From contig NZ_CATYWO010000010.1 in assembly GCF_958405655.1 (NCBI RefSeq), positions 30,463 through 94,462 on the forward strand: a stretch of 64,000 bases of DNA. The letters run 5' to 3'. The position numbers and the translations under genes were made by a program. This document shows, in pieces, positions 35,191 to 42,021 of this stretch; positions within the stretch are counted from its first letter, which is position 1; the number at the start of each line of letters is the position of its first letter. The DNA comes from Ralstonia condita. Its GTDB lineage: Bacteria > Pseudomonadota > Gammaproteobacteria > Burkholderiales > Burkholderiaceae. The notes beneath the pieces are model-generated. The model saw only the letters and a list, made by a program, of their open reading frames with translations. It did not search any database and was not told where the DNA came from.

Positions 35191-36372
35191 TTACATCGTT
35201 TCGGCGTACAGCTCCCGGCCGATCAGCATGCGGCGGATTTCCGACGTGCCGGCGCCGATCTCGTACAGCTTCGCATCGCGCCAGAGGCGGCCGACCGGGT
35301 ACTCATTGATGTAACCGTTGCCACCCAGGATCTGGATCGCCTCGCCGGCCATCCAGGTGGCTTTTTCGGCGGTGTAGAGAATGACGCCCGCGCAGTCCTT
35401 GCGCACCTGGCGCACGTGGTCGCGGCCCAGCGAGTCGAGGTTCTTGCCGACCGTGTAAAGGTATGCGCGGCACGCCTGCAGCGTGGTGTACATGTCGGCC
35501 ATCTTGCCCTGGATGAGCTGGAACTCGCCAATGCTCTGGCCGAACTGCTTGCGGTCGTGGATGTACGGCGTGACCACGTCCATGCACGCCTGCATGATGC
35601 CGACCGGGCCGCCGGAGAGCACGGCGCGCTCGTAGTCCAGCCCGCTCATCAGCACCTTGGTGCCGCCGTTTTCCTGGCCGAGGATGTTCTCCACCGGCAC
35701 TTCCACGTTCTCGAATACCAGCTCGCCCGTGTGGGAGCCGCGCATGCCAAGCTTGTCCAGCTTCTGCGCCACCGAGAAGCCCTTCATGCCCTTTTCGACG
35801 ATGAATGCCGTCATGCCGCGCGCGCCCAGTTCCGGCTCGGTCTTGGCGTAGACGACCAGCACGTCGCAGTCGGGGCCATTGGTGATCCACATCTTGGTGC
35901 CGTTGAGCACGTAGCGGTCGCCCTTGAGCTCCGCGCGCAGCTTCATGCTGACGACGTCGGAGCCGGCATTCGGTTCGCTCATCGCCAGGGCGCCCACCCA
36001 CTCGCCGGACACCAGCTTGGGCAGGTACCTGGCCTTCTGGGCCGCCGTGCCGTTGCGATGGATCTGGTTCACGCACAGGTTCGAGTGCGCGCCATACGAC
36101 AGGCCGACCGACGCCGACGCCCGGCTGATTTCTTCCATGGCGATCATGTGCGCCAGATACCCCATGTTGGCGCCGCCGTACTCCTCGGCCACGGTGATGC
36201 CGAGCACACCCAGTTCGCCCATCTTGCGCCAGGCGTCCATCGGGAACTGGTCGGTACGGTCGATGTCTCCCGCACGCGGTGCCAGCTCGGTCTGCGCCCA
36301 GTCGCGCACGGCCGAACGCAGCATCTCGATGTCGTCGCCCAAGTCGAATTTCAGGCCGGGCAGTTCAATCAT
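35191..36372 (-). CDS. liuA: Isovaleryl-CoA dehydrogenase
   Basis: 393 residues of the acyl-CoA dehydrogenase family. It oxidises isovaleryl-CoA to 3-methylcrotonyl-CoA, the first committed step of the leucine pathway. GALAMSEPNAGSDVVSMKLRAEL and YVLNGTKMWITNGPDCDVLVVYAKT bind FAD. The catalytic Glu lies in SGLDYERAVLSGGPVGIM, the position diagnostic of isovaleryl-CoA dehydrogenases, and not in the C-terminal YEIGAGTSEIRR, where the usual Glu is Gly. The promoter with the LiuR palindrome at 36489-36510 lies about 110 bases before the ATG. It is separated from liuB, liuC, liuD and liuE by aceK, can and others. Confidence 0.96.
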   Translation of the reverse strand: MIELPGLKFDLGDDIEMLRSAVRDWAQTELAPRAGDIDRTDQFPMDAWRKMGELGVLGITVAEEYGGANMGYLAHMIAMEEISRASASVGLSYGAHSNLCVNQIHRNGTAAQKARYLPKLVSGEWVGALAMSEPNAGSDVVSMKLRAELKGDRYVLNGTKMWITNGPDCDVLVVYAKTEPELGARGMTAFIVEKGMKGFSVAQKLDKLGMRGSHTGELVFENVEVPVENILGQENGGTKVLMSGLDYERAVLSGGPVGIMQACMDVVTPYIHDRKQFGQSIGEFQLIQGKMADMYTTLQACRAYLYTVGKNLDSLGRDHVRQVRKDCAGVILYTAEKATWMAGEAIQILGGNGYINEYPVGRLWRDAKLYEIGAGTSEIRRMLIGRELYAETM

Positions 36373-36482
36373 GGTGGTCTCCTTGGGCGCGGCTCGGGCC
36401 GCTGATGTGTCTGGGTAACAGGCTCGGCGTCGTGACGTGCATCGCATTGGGCACGCGCTCCGGCGCCGGAACGGTGCTGCGT

Positions 36483-36510
36483 ATTGTATTGACGTTTACG
36501 TAAACGTCAA
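36483..36510 (-). promoter_or_regulatory. liuA promoter with LiuR operator between -35 and -10
   Basis: A perfect 22-base palindrome at 36489-36510 has outer halves TTGACGT and ACGTCAA around a TTACGTAA core. On the minus strand TTGACG (36510-36505) and TACAAT (36488-36483) are 16 bases apart, so the operator covers the -35 and the whole spacer. This placement is usual for MerR family regulators. Confidence 0.85.
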
Positions 36511-36528
36511 CTCGGTACCTTTGCGGAA

Positions 36529-37026
36529 TCAGGCGGCCTTGCGTCGCTTCGGCTGCTTGGCGCTGCCAGCGCGGGCCTCGTCCAGCAAATGGCGGCATTG
36601 GCGCTCGTGCTGGTCGATTTCGGCCAGTTGGGCGTTCAGGTCGTCCAGTTGCTGCGTGAGCACGGCCCGGTGCTGTGCCAGCGAGGCCAGGAAGCGCTCG
36701 AGCTGCGGCACCGTATCGCGCGGCGATTCGTACAGATCGAGGATCTCCTTGATCTCGCCCAGCGACAGGCCCAGCCGCTTGCCGCGCAAGGTCAGCTTCA
36801 GGCGCGTGCGCTCGCGGGCGGAATACACGCGGCGGCGCCCGCCGGGGCCCTGTCGGTCGGGCGCCAGCAGGCCCTGGTCTTCATAGAAGCGGATCGCACG
36901 CGGCGTGATGTCGAATTCGCGCGCGAGATCGGTGATGGTGAAGCTGGCGTCGGCCTGTTCGCCGGCGGCGCCGGATTCAAGATCGGCGGCAAGCGCGGCG
37001 GTGGCAGACGAAGTGGAGGCGGGCAT
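36529..37026 (-). CDS. liuR: MerR family regulator of the leucine/isovalerate genes
   Basis: 165 residues. Residues 30-100 are a MerR winged helix (TITDLAREFDITPRAIRFYEDQGLLAPDRQGPGGRRRVYSARERTRL), followed by the dimerising coiled coil (LGEIKEILDLYESPRDTVPQLERFLASLAQHRAVLTQQLDDL). The tail is basic (KQPKRRKAA). This is the LiuR type described in proteobacteria as regulator of branched-chain amino acid degradation. The ATG at 37026 (MPASTSSATA) is the first that avoids running through its own operator at 37106-37127. Its product probably binds the three palindromes in this window. The gene is directly upstream of liuA on the same strand. Confidence 0.92.
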   Translation of the reverse strand: MPASTSSATAALAADLESGAAGEQADASFTITDLAREFDITPRAIRFYEDQGLLAPDRQGPGGRRRVYSARERTRLKLTLRGKRLGLSLGEIKEILDLYESPRDTVPQLERFLASLAQHRAVLTQQLDDLNAQLAEIDQHERQCRHLLDEARAGSAKQPKRRKAA

Positions 37027-37105
37027 ACGGCGGGTAACGGTGTGATGGCGGGAGCGCCGGGCAGCGGTATTCCGTTTTCGCTTAAGATGGAAGACCGGCG
37101 GCAGA

Positions 37106-37127
37106 TTGACGTTAACGTTAGCGTCAA
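37106..37127. promoter_or_regulatory. LiuR-type operator between liuR and the divergent MBL gene
   Basis: A 22-base near-palindrome with the halves TTGACGTTAACG and GCGTCAA (one mismatch), 79 bases before the liuR start and 56 before the MBL gene start. It would allow autoregulation of liuR and control of the MBL gene from one site. Confidence 0.75.
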
Positions 37128-37183
37128 TGGCGTCAAACCGCAATCGCACAGACTGCCCTCAGGCAGCGACCAAGACGACCCAC

Positions 37184-38263
37184 ATGAACGCGCTCGAACA
37201 CCAACTCGACTACCCGTTTGGCGACACCCTGCCCGAAGGCGGCACGCGGTATGAAGTCGCGCCCGGCATGTACTGGCTGCGCATGCCGCTGCCGTTCGCG
37301 CTGGACCACATCAACCTCTGGCTGCTGCGGGATCGGCAGGACGGGCAGGAAGGCTGGACGATCGTCGACTGCGGTATCAACCACGAGGCCATTCGCGGCT
37401 ATTGGGAAGCCATCTTCGCGAACCACCTCGACGGCCTGCCCGTGCTGCGCGTGCTGGTCACGCATTGCCATCCGGACCACGTCGGGCTGTCGAGCTGGCT
37501 GTGCGAGGGCGGTGACGAAAAACGCTGGAATGTGCGCCTGTGGATGAGCCTGGGCGACTACGCCTTCGCACGCATGCTGGTGGGGGGCACCGGTGCCTCG
37601 AATGCGGGCGGCGAGTTTGCCGCGAGCCACTTTGCCCGACATGGCCTGGTGGACGAAGATGCCATTGAGCGCATCCGCAACCGCAAGGATTACTACAGCA
37701 CCCTCGTGCCCAGCGTCCCCGGTCATTACCGCCGCCTGATGGACGGCGACGTCGTCACCATCGGCCCTCACACCTGGCGCGTCATCACCGGCTTCGGCCA
37801 CGCGCCCGAACATGTCGCGCTCTACAGCGAGGATGCCAATGTGCTGATCTCCGGCGACATGGTCTTGCCGCGCATTTCCACCAACGTGAGCGTGTTCGAC
37901 CTCGAGCCCGAGGCCGATCCGCTGAGGCTGTATCTCGAATCGCTCGGCAAGTACGAGCCGCTGCCTGAAAACGTGCTGATCCTGCCTTCGCACGGGCGAC
38001 CCTTCCGAGGCCTGCATACGCGCATCCGCCAACTGCGCGAGCACCATGCCGATCGCCTGGACGACACGCTGGCTGCCTGCCGGCGCACGCCGCAGTCCGC
38101 TCGCGACATCGTCGACGTCATCTTCAAGCGCCAGTTCGACGTGCACCAGATGACCTTCGCGATGGGCGAGGCGCTGGCCCACCTGCACGCGCTGTGGCAT
38201 CGCGCAGAATTGGTGCGCGAAACCGGCGCAGACGGTATCGTTCGATTCCGCGCAACCGCATAA
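37184..38263 (+). CDS. MBL-fold metallo-hydrolase divergent from liuR
   Basis: 359 residues. The metallo-beta-lactamase motif is VTHCHPDHVGLSSWL (HxHxDH), preceded by DHINLWLLRD and WTIVDCGINHEAI. GFGHAPEHVALYSEDANVLISGDMVLPRIS and ILPSHGRPFRGLHTRI supply the remaining metal ligands. A C-terminal helical extension holds the repeated leucines. The substrate is unknown; thioesters, lactones and sulfur compounds are all possible. It is transcribed away from liuR over a shared LiuR-type operator, so it may act on an intermediate of the leucine pathway. The ATG at 37184 starts MNALEHQL. The ABM gene follows 20 bases later. Confidence 0.88.
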   Translation: MNALEHQLDYPFGDTLPEGGTRYEVAPGMYWLRMPLPFALDHINLWLLRDRQDGQEGWTIVDCGINHEAIRGYWEAIFANHLDGLPVLRVLVTHCHPDHVGLSSWLCEGGDEKRWNVRLWMSLGDYAFARMLVGGTGASNAGGEFAASHFARHGLVDEDAIERIRNRKDYYSTLVPSVPGHYRRLMDGDVVTIGPHTWRVITGFGHAPEHVALYSEDANVLISGDMVLPRISTNVSVFDLEPEADPLRLYLESLGKYEPLPENVLILPSHGRPFRGLHTRIRQLREHHADRLDDTLAACRRTPQSARDIVDVIFKRQFDVHQMTFAMGEALAHLHALWHRAELVRETGADGIVRFRATA

Positions 38264-38283
38264 CGCTCTCAACGGATCCCGCC

Positions 38284-38670
38284 ATGGCAGACCAGCAAGA
38301 CGTTCTCGACGACACCGCCGCCATCCTGCCGTTTCCGGCGCAGACTCCCGCCGCGCCTTACTACGCGGTGATCTTCGCCTCCACGCGCACCGACGGCGAC
38401 AACGGCTACGGCGCCATGGCCGATCGCATGGTGGAACTGGCGCGCGGCATGCCGGGTTTCCTGGGCATCGAATCCGTGCGGGATGAACTGGCAGGCGCAC
38501 AGGGGCGGCCGGGCATTACCGTGTCGTACTGGTCTTCGCTGGAGGCCATCCGTGAGTGGAAGAACCAGACTGACCACCTGATCGCGCAGAAGATGGGGCG
38601 CGACCGCTGGTATGCGGCGTACCACCTGCGCATCGCCAAGGTGGAGTACGACTACGGGTTTGTGCGCTGA
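38284..38670 (+). CDS. Antibiotic biosynthesis monooxygenase (ABM) domain protein
   Basis: 128 residues with a dimeric alpha-beta barrel ABM domain: YYAVIFASTRTDGD, ADRMVELARGMPGFLGIESVRDE, GITVSYWSSLEAIREWKNQTDHLIAQKMGRDRWYAAYHLRIAKVEYDYGF. The Trp, Tyr and His pattern is typical. It could be a heme- or flavin-free oxygenase or a binding protein; the family is heterogeneous. It is the second gene of the MBL transcript (20-base gap) and ends at a clear terminator. Confidence 0.85.
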   Translation: MADQQDVLDDTAAILPFPAQTPAAPYYAVIFASTRTDGDNGYGAMADRMVELARGMPGFLGIESVRDELAGAQGRPGITVSYWSSLEAIREWKNQTDHLIAQKMGRDRWYAAYHLRIAKVEYDYGFVR

Positions 38671-38697
38671 CGAGTGCGCGTGCACCCTCAATGAAAG

Positions 38698-38721
38698 AAC
38701 CCGCCAGATGGCGGGTTTTTT
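38698..38721 (+). terminator. Terminator after the ABM gene
   Basis: AACCCGCC/GGCGGGTT, an 8-bp perfect stem with a 4-base loop, followed by TTTT on the plus strand (and preceded by AAAG, giving CTTT on the other), so it may work in both directions between the ABM gene and the convergent BtuF-like gene. Confidence 0.85.
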
Positions 38722-38742
38722 CTTGCGTGGTTCGCACAGGGC

Positions 38743-39591
38743 TCACCGCAGTTCACGCGCGAACTGGCCCAGGTAACGCACGCCTTCGATCGCCCGGCTG
38801 CCATACCACGAGACCATTTCCCCATCGACGAGGTAGACCGGCTTGCCGATCTGCTTTTCCAGCGCATCAGCGTGTTCTTCGGTAAAGCTGTAGGGCTCGG
38901 TGGAGAGCAGCACGCAGTCGATGCTGCGCACGACATCGTCGCTCCAGCGGAAGGTGGGGTAGCGCGTATCCGGGCGGTTGGGACGCGCGCAGTCGCCGCT
39001 CTTTTCCACGCCGCACTGCACGGGTGCGGCGTCTTCCGGCCACGTGTGGCAGTTGATGAGCTTGAGCATGCGCGAGATATACGTGTCGCGCGATACCGTC
39101 ATCCACGGGTCTTGCCAGATGGCGTACAGCACGCGGTGCGGCAGGAAGTGGCGGCCGCGCAGTGCGTCAAGCTCGTGCGTGAGCGCATCTGTCAGCCTCT
39201 GGGCTTCGGCCTCGCGGCGAAAGATGCCGCCCAGCAGTTGGTACAGCGCGAGGTTGTCTTCGGGGGCGCACGGGTGCGTGACGATGACGTTGGGGACAAA
39301 CGCGCGCAGCTTGTCGGCCGTCTCCAGGGTGTTCTCGTCGATATTGACGATGACGTGCGTGGGCGCCAGTTCACGCAGCCTGTCGAGCTTGACGGTCTTG
39401 GTGCCGCCCACCTTGGGGACGCTGCGCACCGCGTCGCGGGGGTGGATGCAAAAGCCGGTGCGGGCGACGAGCTGGTCGCCCAGATCGAGCGAAAACAGCA
39501 GATCGGTAATCGAAGGCACCAGGCTTGCGATGCGCGGCGTGGTGTCGACAGGGCGGTGAACGTGGCCCTGCGCGTCGGTCAGCATCATCAC
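38743..39591 (-). CDS. BtuF-like metal/cobalamin-binding protein without signal peptide
   Basis: 282 residues of the helical-backbone metal receptor fold (TroA/BtuF). RIASLVPSITDLLFSLDLGDQLVARTGFCIHP, VGGTKTVKLDRLRELAPTHVIVNIDENTLETADKLRA and the C-terminal VSWYGSRAIEGVRYLGQFARELR are typical of cobalamin- or heme-type binding proteins. No signal peptide can be seen: the first 20 residues are polar. It is therefore either cytoplasmic or its export signal is lost. No BtuC or BtuD is near. It overlaps the SDR stop by four bases (ATGA), so SDR and this gene are coupled. Confidence 0.8.
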   Translation of the reverse strand: MMMLTDAQGHVHRPVDTTPRIASLVPSITDLLFSLDLGDQLVARTGFCIHPRDAVRSVPKVGGTKTVKLDRLRELAPTHVIVNIDENTLETADKLRAFVPNVIVTHPCAPEDNLALYQLLGGIFRREAEAQRLTDALTHELDALRGRHFLPHRVLYAIWQDPWMTVSRDTYISRMLKLINCHTWPEDAAPVQCGVEKSGDCARPNRPDTRYPTFRWSDDVVRSIDCVLLSTEPYSFTEEHADALEKQIGKPVYLVDGEMVSWYGSRAIEGVRYLGQFARELR

Positions 39592-40385
39592 GAAATCTCA
39601 GGCTTGCGGGGTTTGCGCGGCGCGCGCGCGAACGCGAGGTCATACAGCCAGCGCGGCAGCACGTGCAGCAATTTGGCCACGATGCCCATCTGCCAAGGCA
39701 GCACCGTGAAGCGCACGCCGCGTTCGATGGCGTGCGCGGCTTTCTGTGCAAAGCGGTCCACCGGCATCAGGAACGGCATCGGATAGGGGTTGTGCTCCGT
39801 CATCGGCGTGCGGATATAGCCTGGGGCAATCGTCACCACGCGCAGGCCGCGCGGGCCAAGTTCCACGCGCAGGCTCTCCATCAGCTTGATCACCGCCGAT
39901 TTCGATGCACTGTATGCCGCCGCGCCAGGCAACCCGCGCACGCCCGCCACGCTGGCAATGCCGACCAGCGTTCCACCCGGGCGGCCCGGTTTGCTCCGTG
40001 CCAGCATCGGCGCGACAAACGGCTGGAAGGTGTTGAGCGTGCCCATCCAGTTGGTGTCCATGACGGCGGAGAAAGCGGCCAGGTCGCCGGGTTCCCGCAG
40101 GTCGGTGCCGACCGAGATGCCGGCATTGGCGATGACGACGTCAGGAACGCCCGCCCTGGCGATGCAGGCCTGCGCCGCCTCGCGCATCGACTGCGCGCTG
40201 CGCACGTCGGCCGCAAAGCAATGACAGCGGCCCTGGATGGCGGCCGGCAGGGTTCGTACGAAGTCGTCGAGCACGTCGACACGCCGGGCGACGAGCGCGA
40301 GCGTGGCGCCTTGCGCAGCATACTGTCGCGCCAGTGCCCGGCCGATGCCGCTGGAGGCGCCGGTGATAAAGACGATTTGGCTCAT
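39588..40385 (-). CDS. SDR family oxidoreductase
   Basis: 265 residues. QIVFITGASSGIGRALARQYAAQG is the cofactor loop. VIANAGIS, VGIASVAGVRG (Ser) and GAAAYSASKSAVIKLMESL (Tyr-xxx-Lys) give the catalytic triad. TIAPGYIRTPMTEHNPYPMPF follows. The C-terminal region has a hydrophobic stretch (MGIVAKLLHVLPRWLYDLAFA) that may touch the membrane. The substrate is unknown. Start at 40385 (MSQIVFITG). Coupled to the BtuF-like gene. Confidence 0.87.
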   Translation of the reverse strand: MSQIVFITGASSGIGRALARQYAAQGATLALVARRVDVLDDFVRTLPAAIQGRCHCFAADVRSAQSMREAAQACIARAGVPDVVIANAGISVGTDLREPGDLAAFSAVMDTNWMGTLNTFQPFVAPMLARSKPGRPGGTLVGIASVAGVRGLPGAAAYSASKSAVIKLMESLRVELGPRGLRVVTIAPGYIRTPMTEHNPYPMPFLMPVDRFAQKAAHAIERGVRFTVLPWQMGIVAKLLHVLPRWLYDLAFARAPRKPRKPEIS

Positions 40386-40419
40386 GGGGGTGTCGCTTGG
40401 CGTGGTGGGGAACAACACA

Positions 40420-40447
40420 TGAAAACGCCCGCACGAAGGCGGGCGTT
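40420..40447 (-). terminator. Terminator after dsbA
   Basis: On the minus strand AACGCCCGC, a short loop, GCGGGCGTT and TTTC. The nine-base stem (40424-40432 with 40439-40447) lies 46 bases past the dsbA stop. Confidence 0.8.
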
Positions 40448-40492
40448 GCCTGGGCGATGGCGCACGGCTGAGCGTCGGCGCGGCCGGTGCCC

Positions 40493-41173
40493 TTACATCT
40501 TGCCGGCGCGGATCTGCTGGACGAGGTAGTCGAGCGTCTTCATGGTGTTCACGTAACCGCCAGCCTCGTCGGGCGAGACCACGTATTTACCCTGGACCAC
40601 GACGGTCGGCACGCCTTCGATGCGGTACTGCTCGGTCAGCTGGCTGGCGCGCATCACGTTGGAGTTCACGCCGAACGAGTTGTACACGTCCATGAATGCT
40701 TTGCGGTCGATGCCTTCCTTGGCGATGAAATCACCGATGATCCGTTCCTGCTGGTCCTTGTCGCGGCCCACGTTCAGGTGGTCTGCGCCGTGGATGGCGT
40801 CGAAGATGCGGGCATGCATCGACATGCCCTTGCTGCTCTTGGCGTTGAGCTTGCCCATGGCTTCGAGCGAGTAATAAATGCGCGAGTACGGGACCAGGCG
40901 GGCGTCATTGTTGAAGGCGACGGGCACGTGCTTGATGGCGACGTCCTTGCCTTGCTTGGCGCTCCAGGCTTCCCAGGTGCTCTCGAAGTGGTTGCAGTGC
41001 GGGCACCAGTACCCGAAGAACTCGGTGACTTCGATCTTGCCTGCGGGAACGGGTTGTGCTGGTTGGAGCACTTTGTAATCCGTGCCGGCCACGGGTTGGG
41101 CCTGGGCCGGTGCAGTCATCATCAGGCCGGCGCCGGTGGCGAGTGCAATCAGGAGAGCGGCAAGTTTTTTCAT
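40493..41173 (-). CDS. dsbA: Thiol:disulfide interchange protein DsbA
   Basis: 226 residues. A Sec signal peptide (KK start, hydrophobic LLIALATGAGLMMT, APAQAQ cleavage) sends it to the periplasm, where it introduces disulfides into exported proteins. The thioredoxin active site is YWCPHC, with Cys57 and Cys60, and the cis-Pro loop is GVPTVV near residue 185. CPHC is the classic DsbA dipeptide. The helical insert between them has the usual length. It lies downstream of the SPOR protein and argS on the same strand. Confidence 0.95.
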   Translation of the reverse strand: MKKLAALLIALATGAGLMMTAPAQAQPVAGTDYKVLQPAQPVPAGKIEVTEFFGYWCPHCNHFESTWEAWSAKQGKDVAIKHVPVAFNNDARLVPYSRIYYSLEAMGKLNAKSSKGMSMHARIFDAIHGADHLNVGRDKDQQERIIGDFIAKEGIDRKAFMDVYNSFGVNSNVMRASQLTEQYRIEGVPTVVVQGKYVVSPDEAGGYVNTMKTLDYLVQQIRAGKM

Positions 41174-41274
41174 GGTGGGATGGAAGTGGAGCGTAGGGCG
41201 ATCGGCAACCCGATCCTCAGGCTTCTGACCGGCGCCAGCCCGTCGGGTTCTGGCGGCGCCGGTGAAATTTCACA

Positions 41275-41976
41275 TCACTGGCGGGCGAAGCGGATGACGG
41301 ACGATTCCACGCCCGACGCCTGCAGGCGGCTGCGCACGGCGGTCATCTCGTCCAGCGTGTTGTACGGCCCGAGACGCACGCGGTACATGGTGGCGCCGTT
41401 CACTTCGCGCTGGGTCACCTTGGCTTCAAAACCCTGCATGGCCAGATTGCCCTTCTGCCGATCAGCGTCCTCGGCCGATTTGTAAGCGCCAACTTGCAGG
41501 AAATAGCCCGTCTTTGCGGCATCCTGGCGCGCGATTTCGGCGATCGGGTCGGCCACGGGCTTCTCGGCAGGCGTCGTGGCAGGCTTGCCGGGCTTAGCCG
41601 CCGGCGTGCTGGCCGGCTGGGGAGCCGAACCGGGTTGCGCCGGACGGATCGTGATGCCCGGCGGCGGGTTGTTGGCATCCGGCTGATCGACCGGTTTGGG
41701 CGGCACGTGACTCCACAGCGGCGCATTCGGATCCGTCTGCGGGGCGCTGGCCTGGGGCGCGTTCGGCGCGGGCGCCGGCAGCGGGTTGACCACGTTGCCT
41801 GCCTCGCTCGGCTTGGGCTGGGCGCCGTTGCGCGACACAAACGGCACTGGCGCCTTGGTGATGTACACCGCCACCACCACGGCGATCGCCAAACCGACGA
41901 TCAGGCCGAGCACCAGACCCAGAAACGTGCCGCCCCACTGCGAGCGGGCGCGGAAAGATTGCGTATTGCGTGCCAT
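41275..41976 (-). CDS. SPOR domain protein (FtsN-like, inner membrane anchored)
   Basis: 233 residues. A short cytoplasmic tail is followed by one membrane helix (GLVLGLIVGLAIAVVVAVYI, about residues 18-40). A Pro/Ala-rich periplasmic linker of about 110 residues follows, and a C-terminal SPOR domain (GYFLQVGAYKSAEDADRQKGNLAMQGFEAKV, TMYRVRLGPYNTLDEMTAVRSRL). This is the domain order of FtsN, which activates septal peptidoglycan synthesis. SPOR binds denuded glycan strands. It follows argS by 45 bases on the same strand, a gene order also seen for FtsN-like genes elsewhere. Confidence 0.88.
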   Translation of the reverse strand: MARNTQSFRARSQWGGTFLGLVLGLIVGLAIAVVVAVYITKAPVPFVSRNGAQPKPSEAGNVVNPLPAPAPNAPQASAPQTDPNAPLWSHVPPKPVDQPDANNPPPGITIRPAQPGSAPQPASTPAAKPGKPATTPAEKPVADPIAEIARQDAAKTGYFLQVGAYKSAEDADRQKGNLAMQGFEAKVTQREVNGATMYRVRLGPYNTLDEMTAVRSRLQASGVESSVIRFARQ

Positions 41977-42021
41977 GTCGATCCTTCTAGAAGCGCCCGA
42001 TTATAAGAGCGCCGCGTGGCT

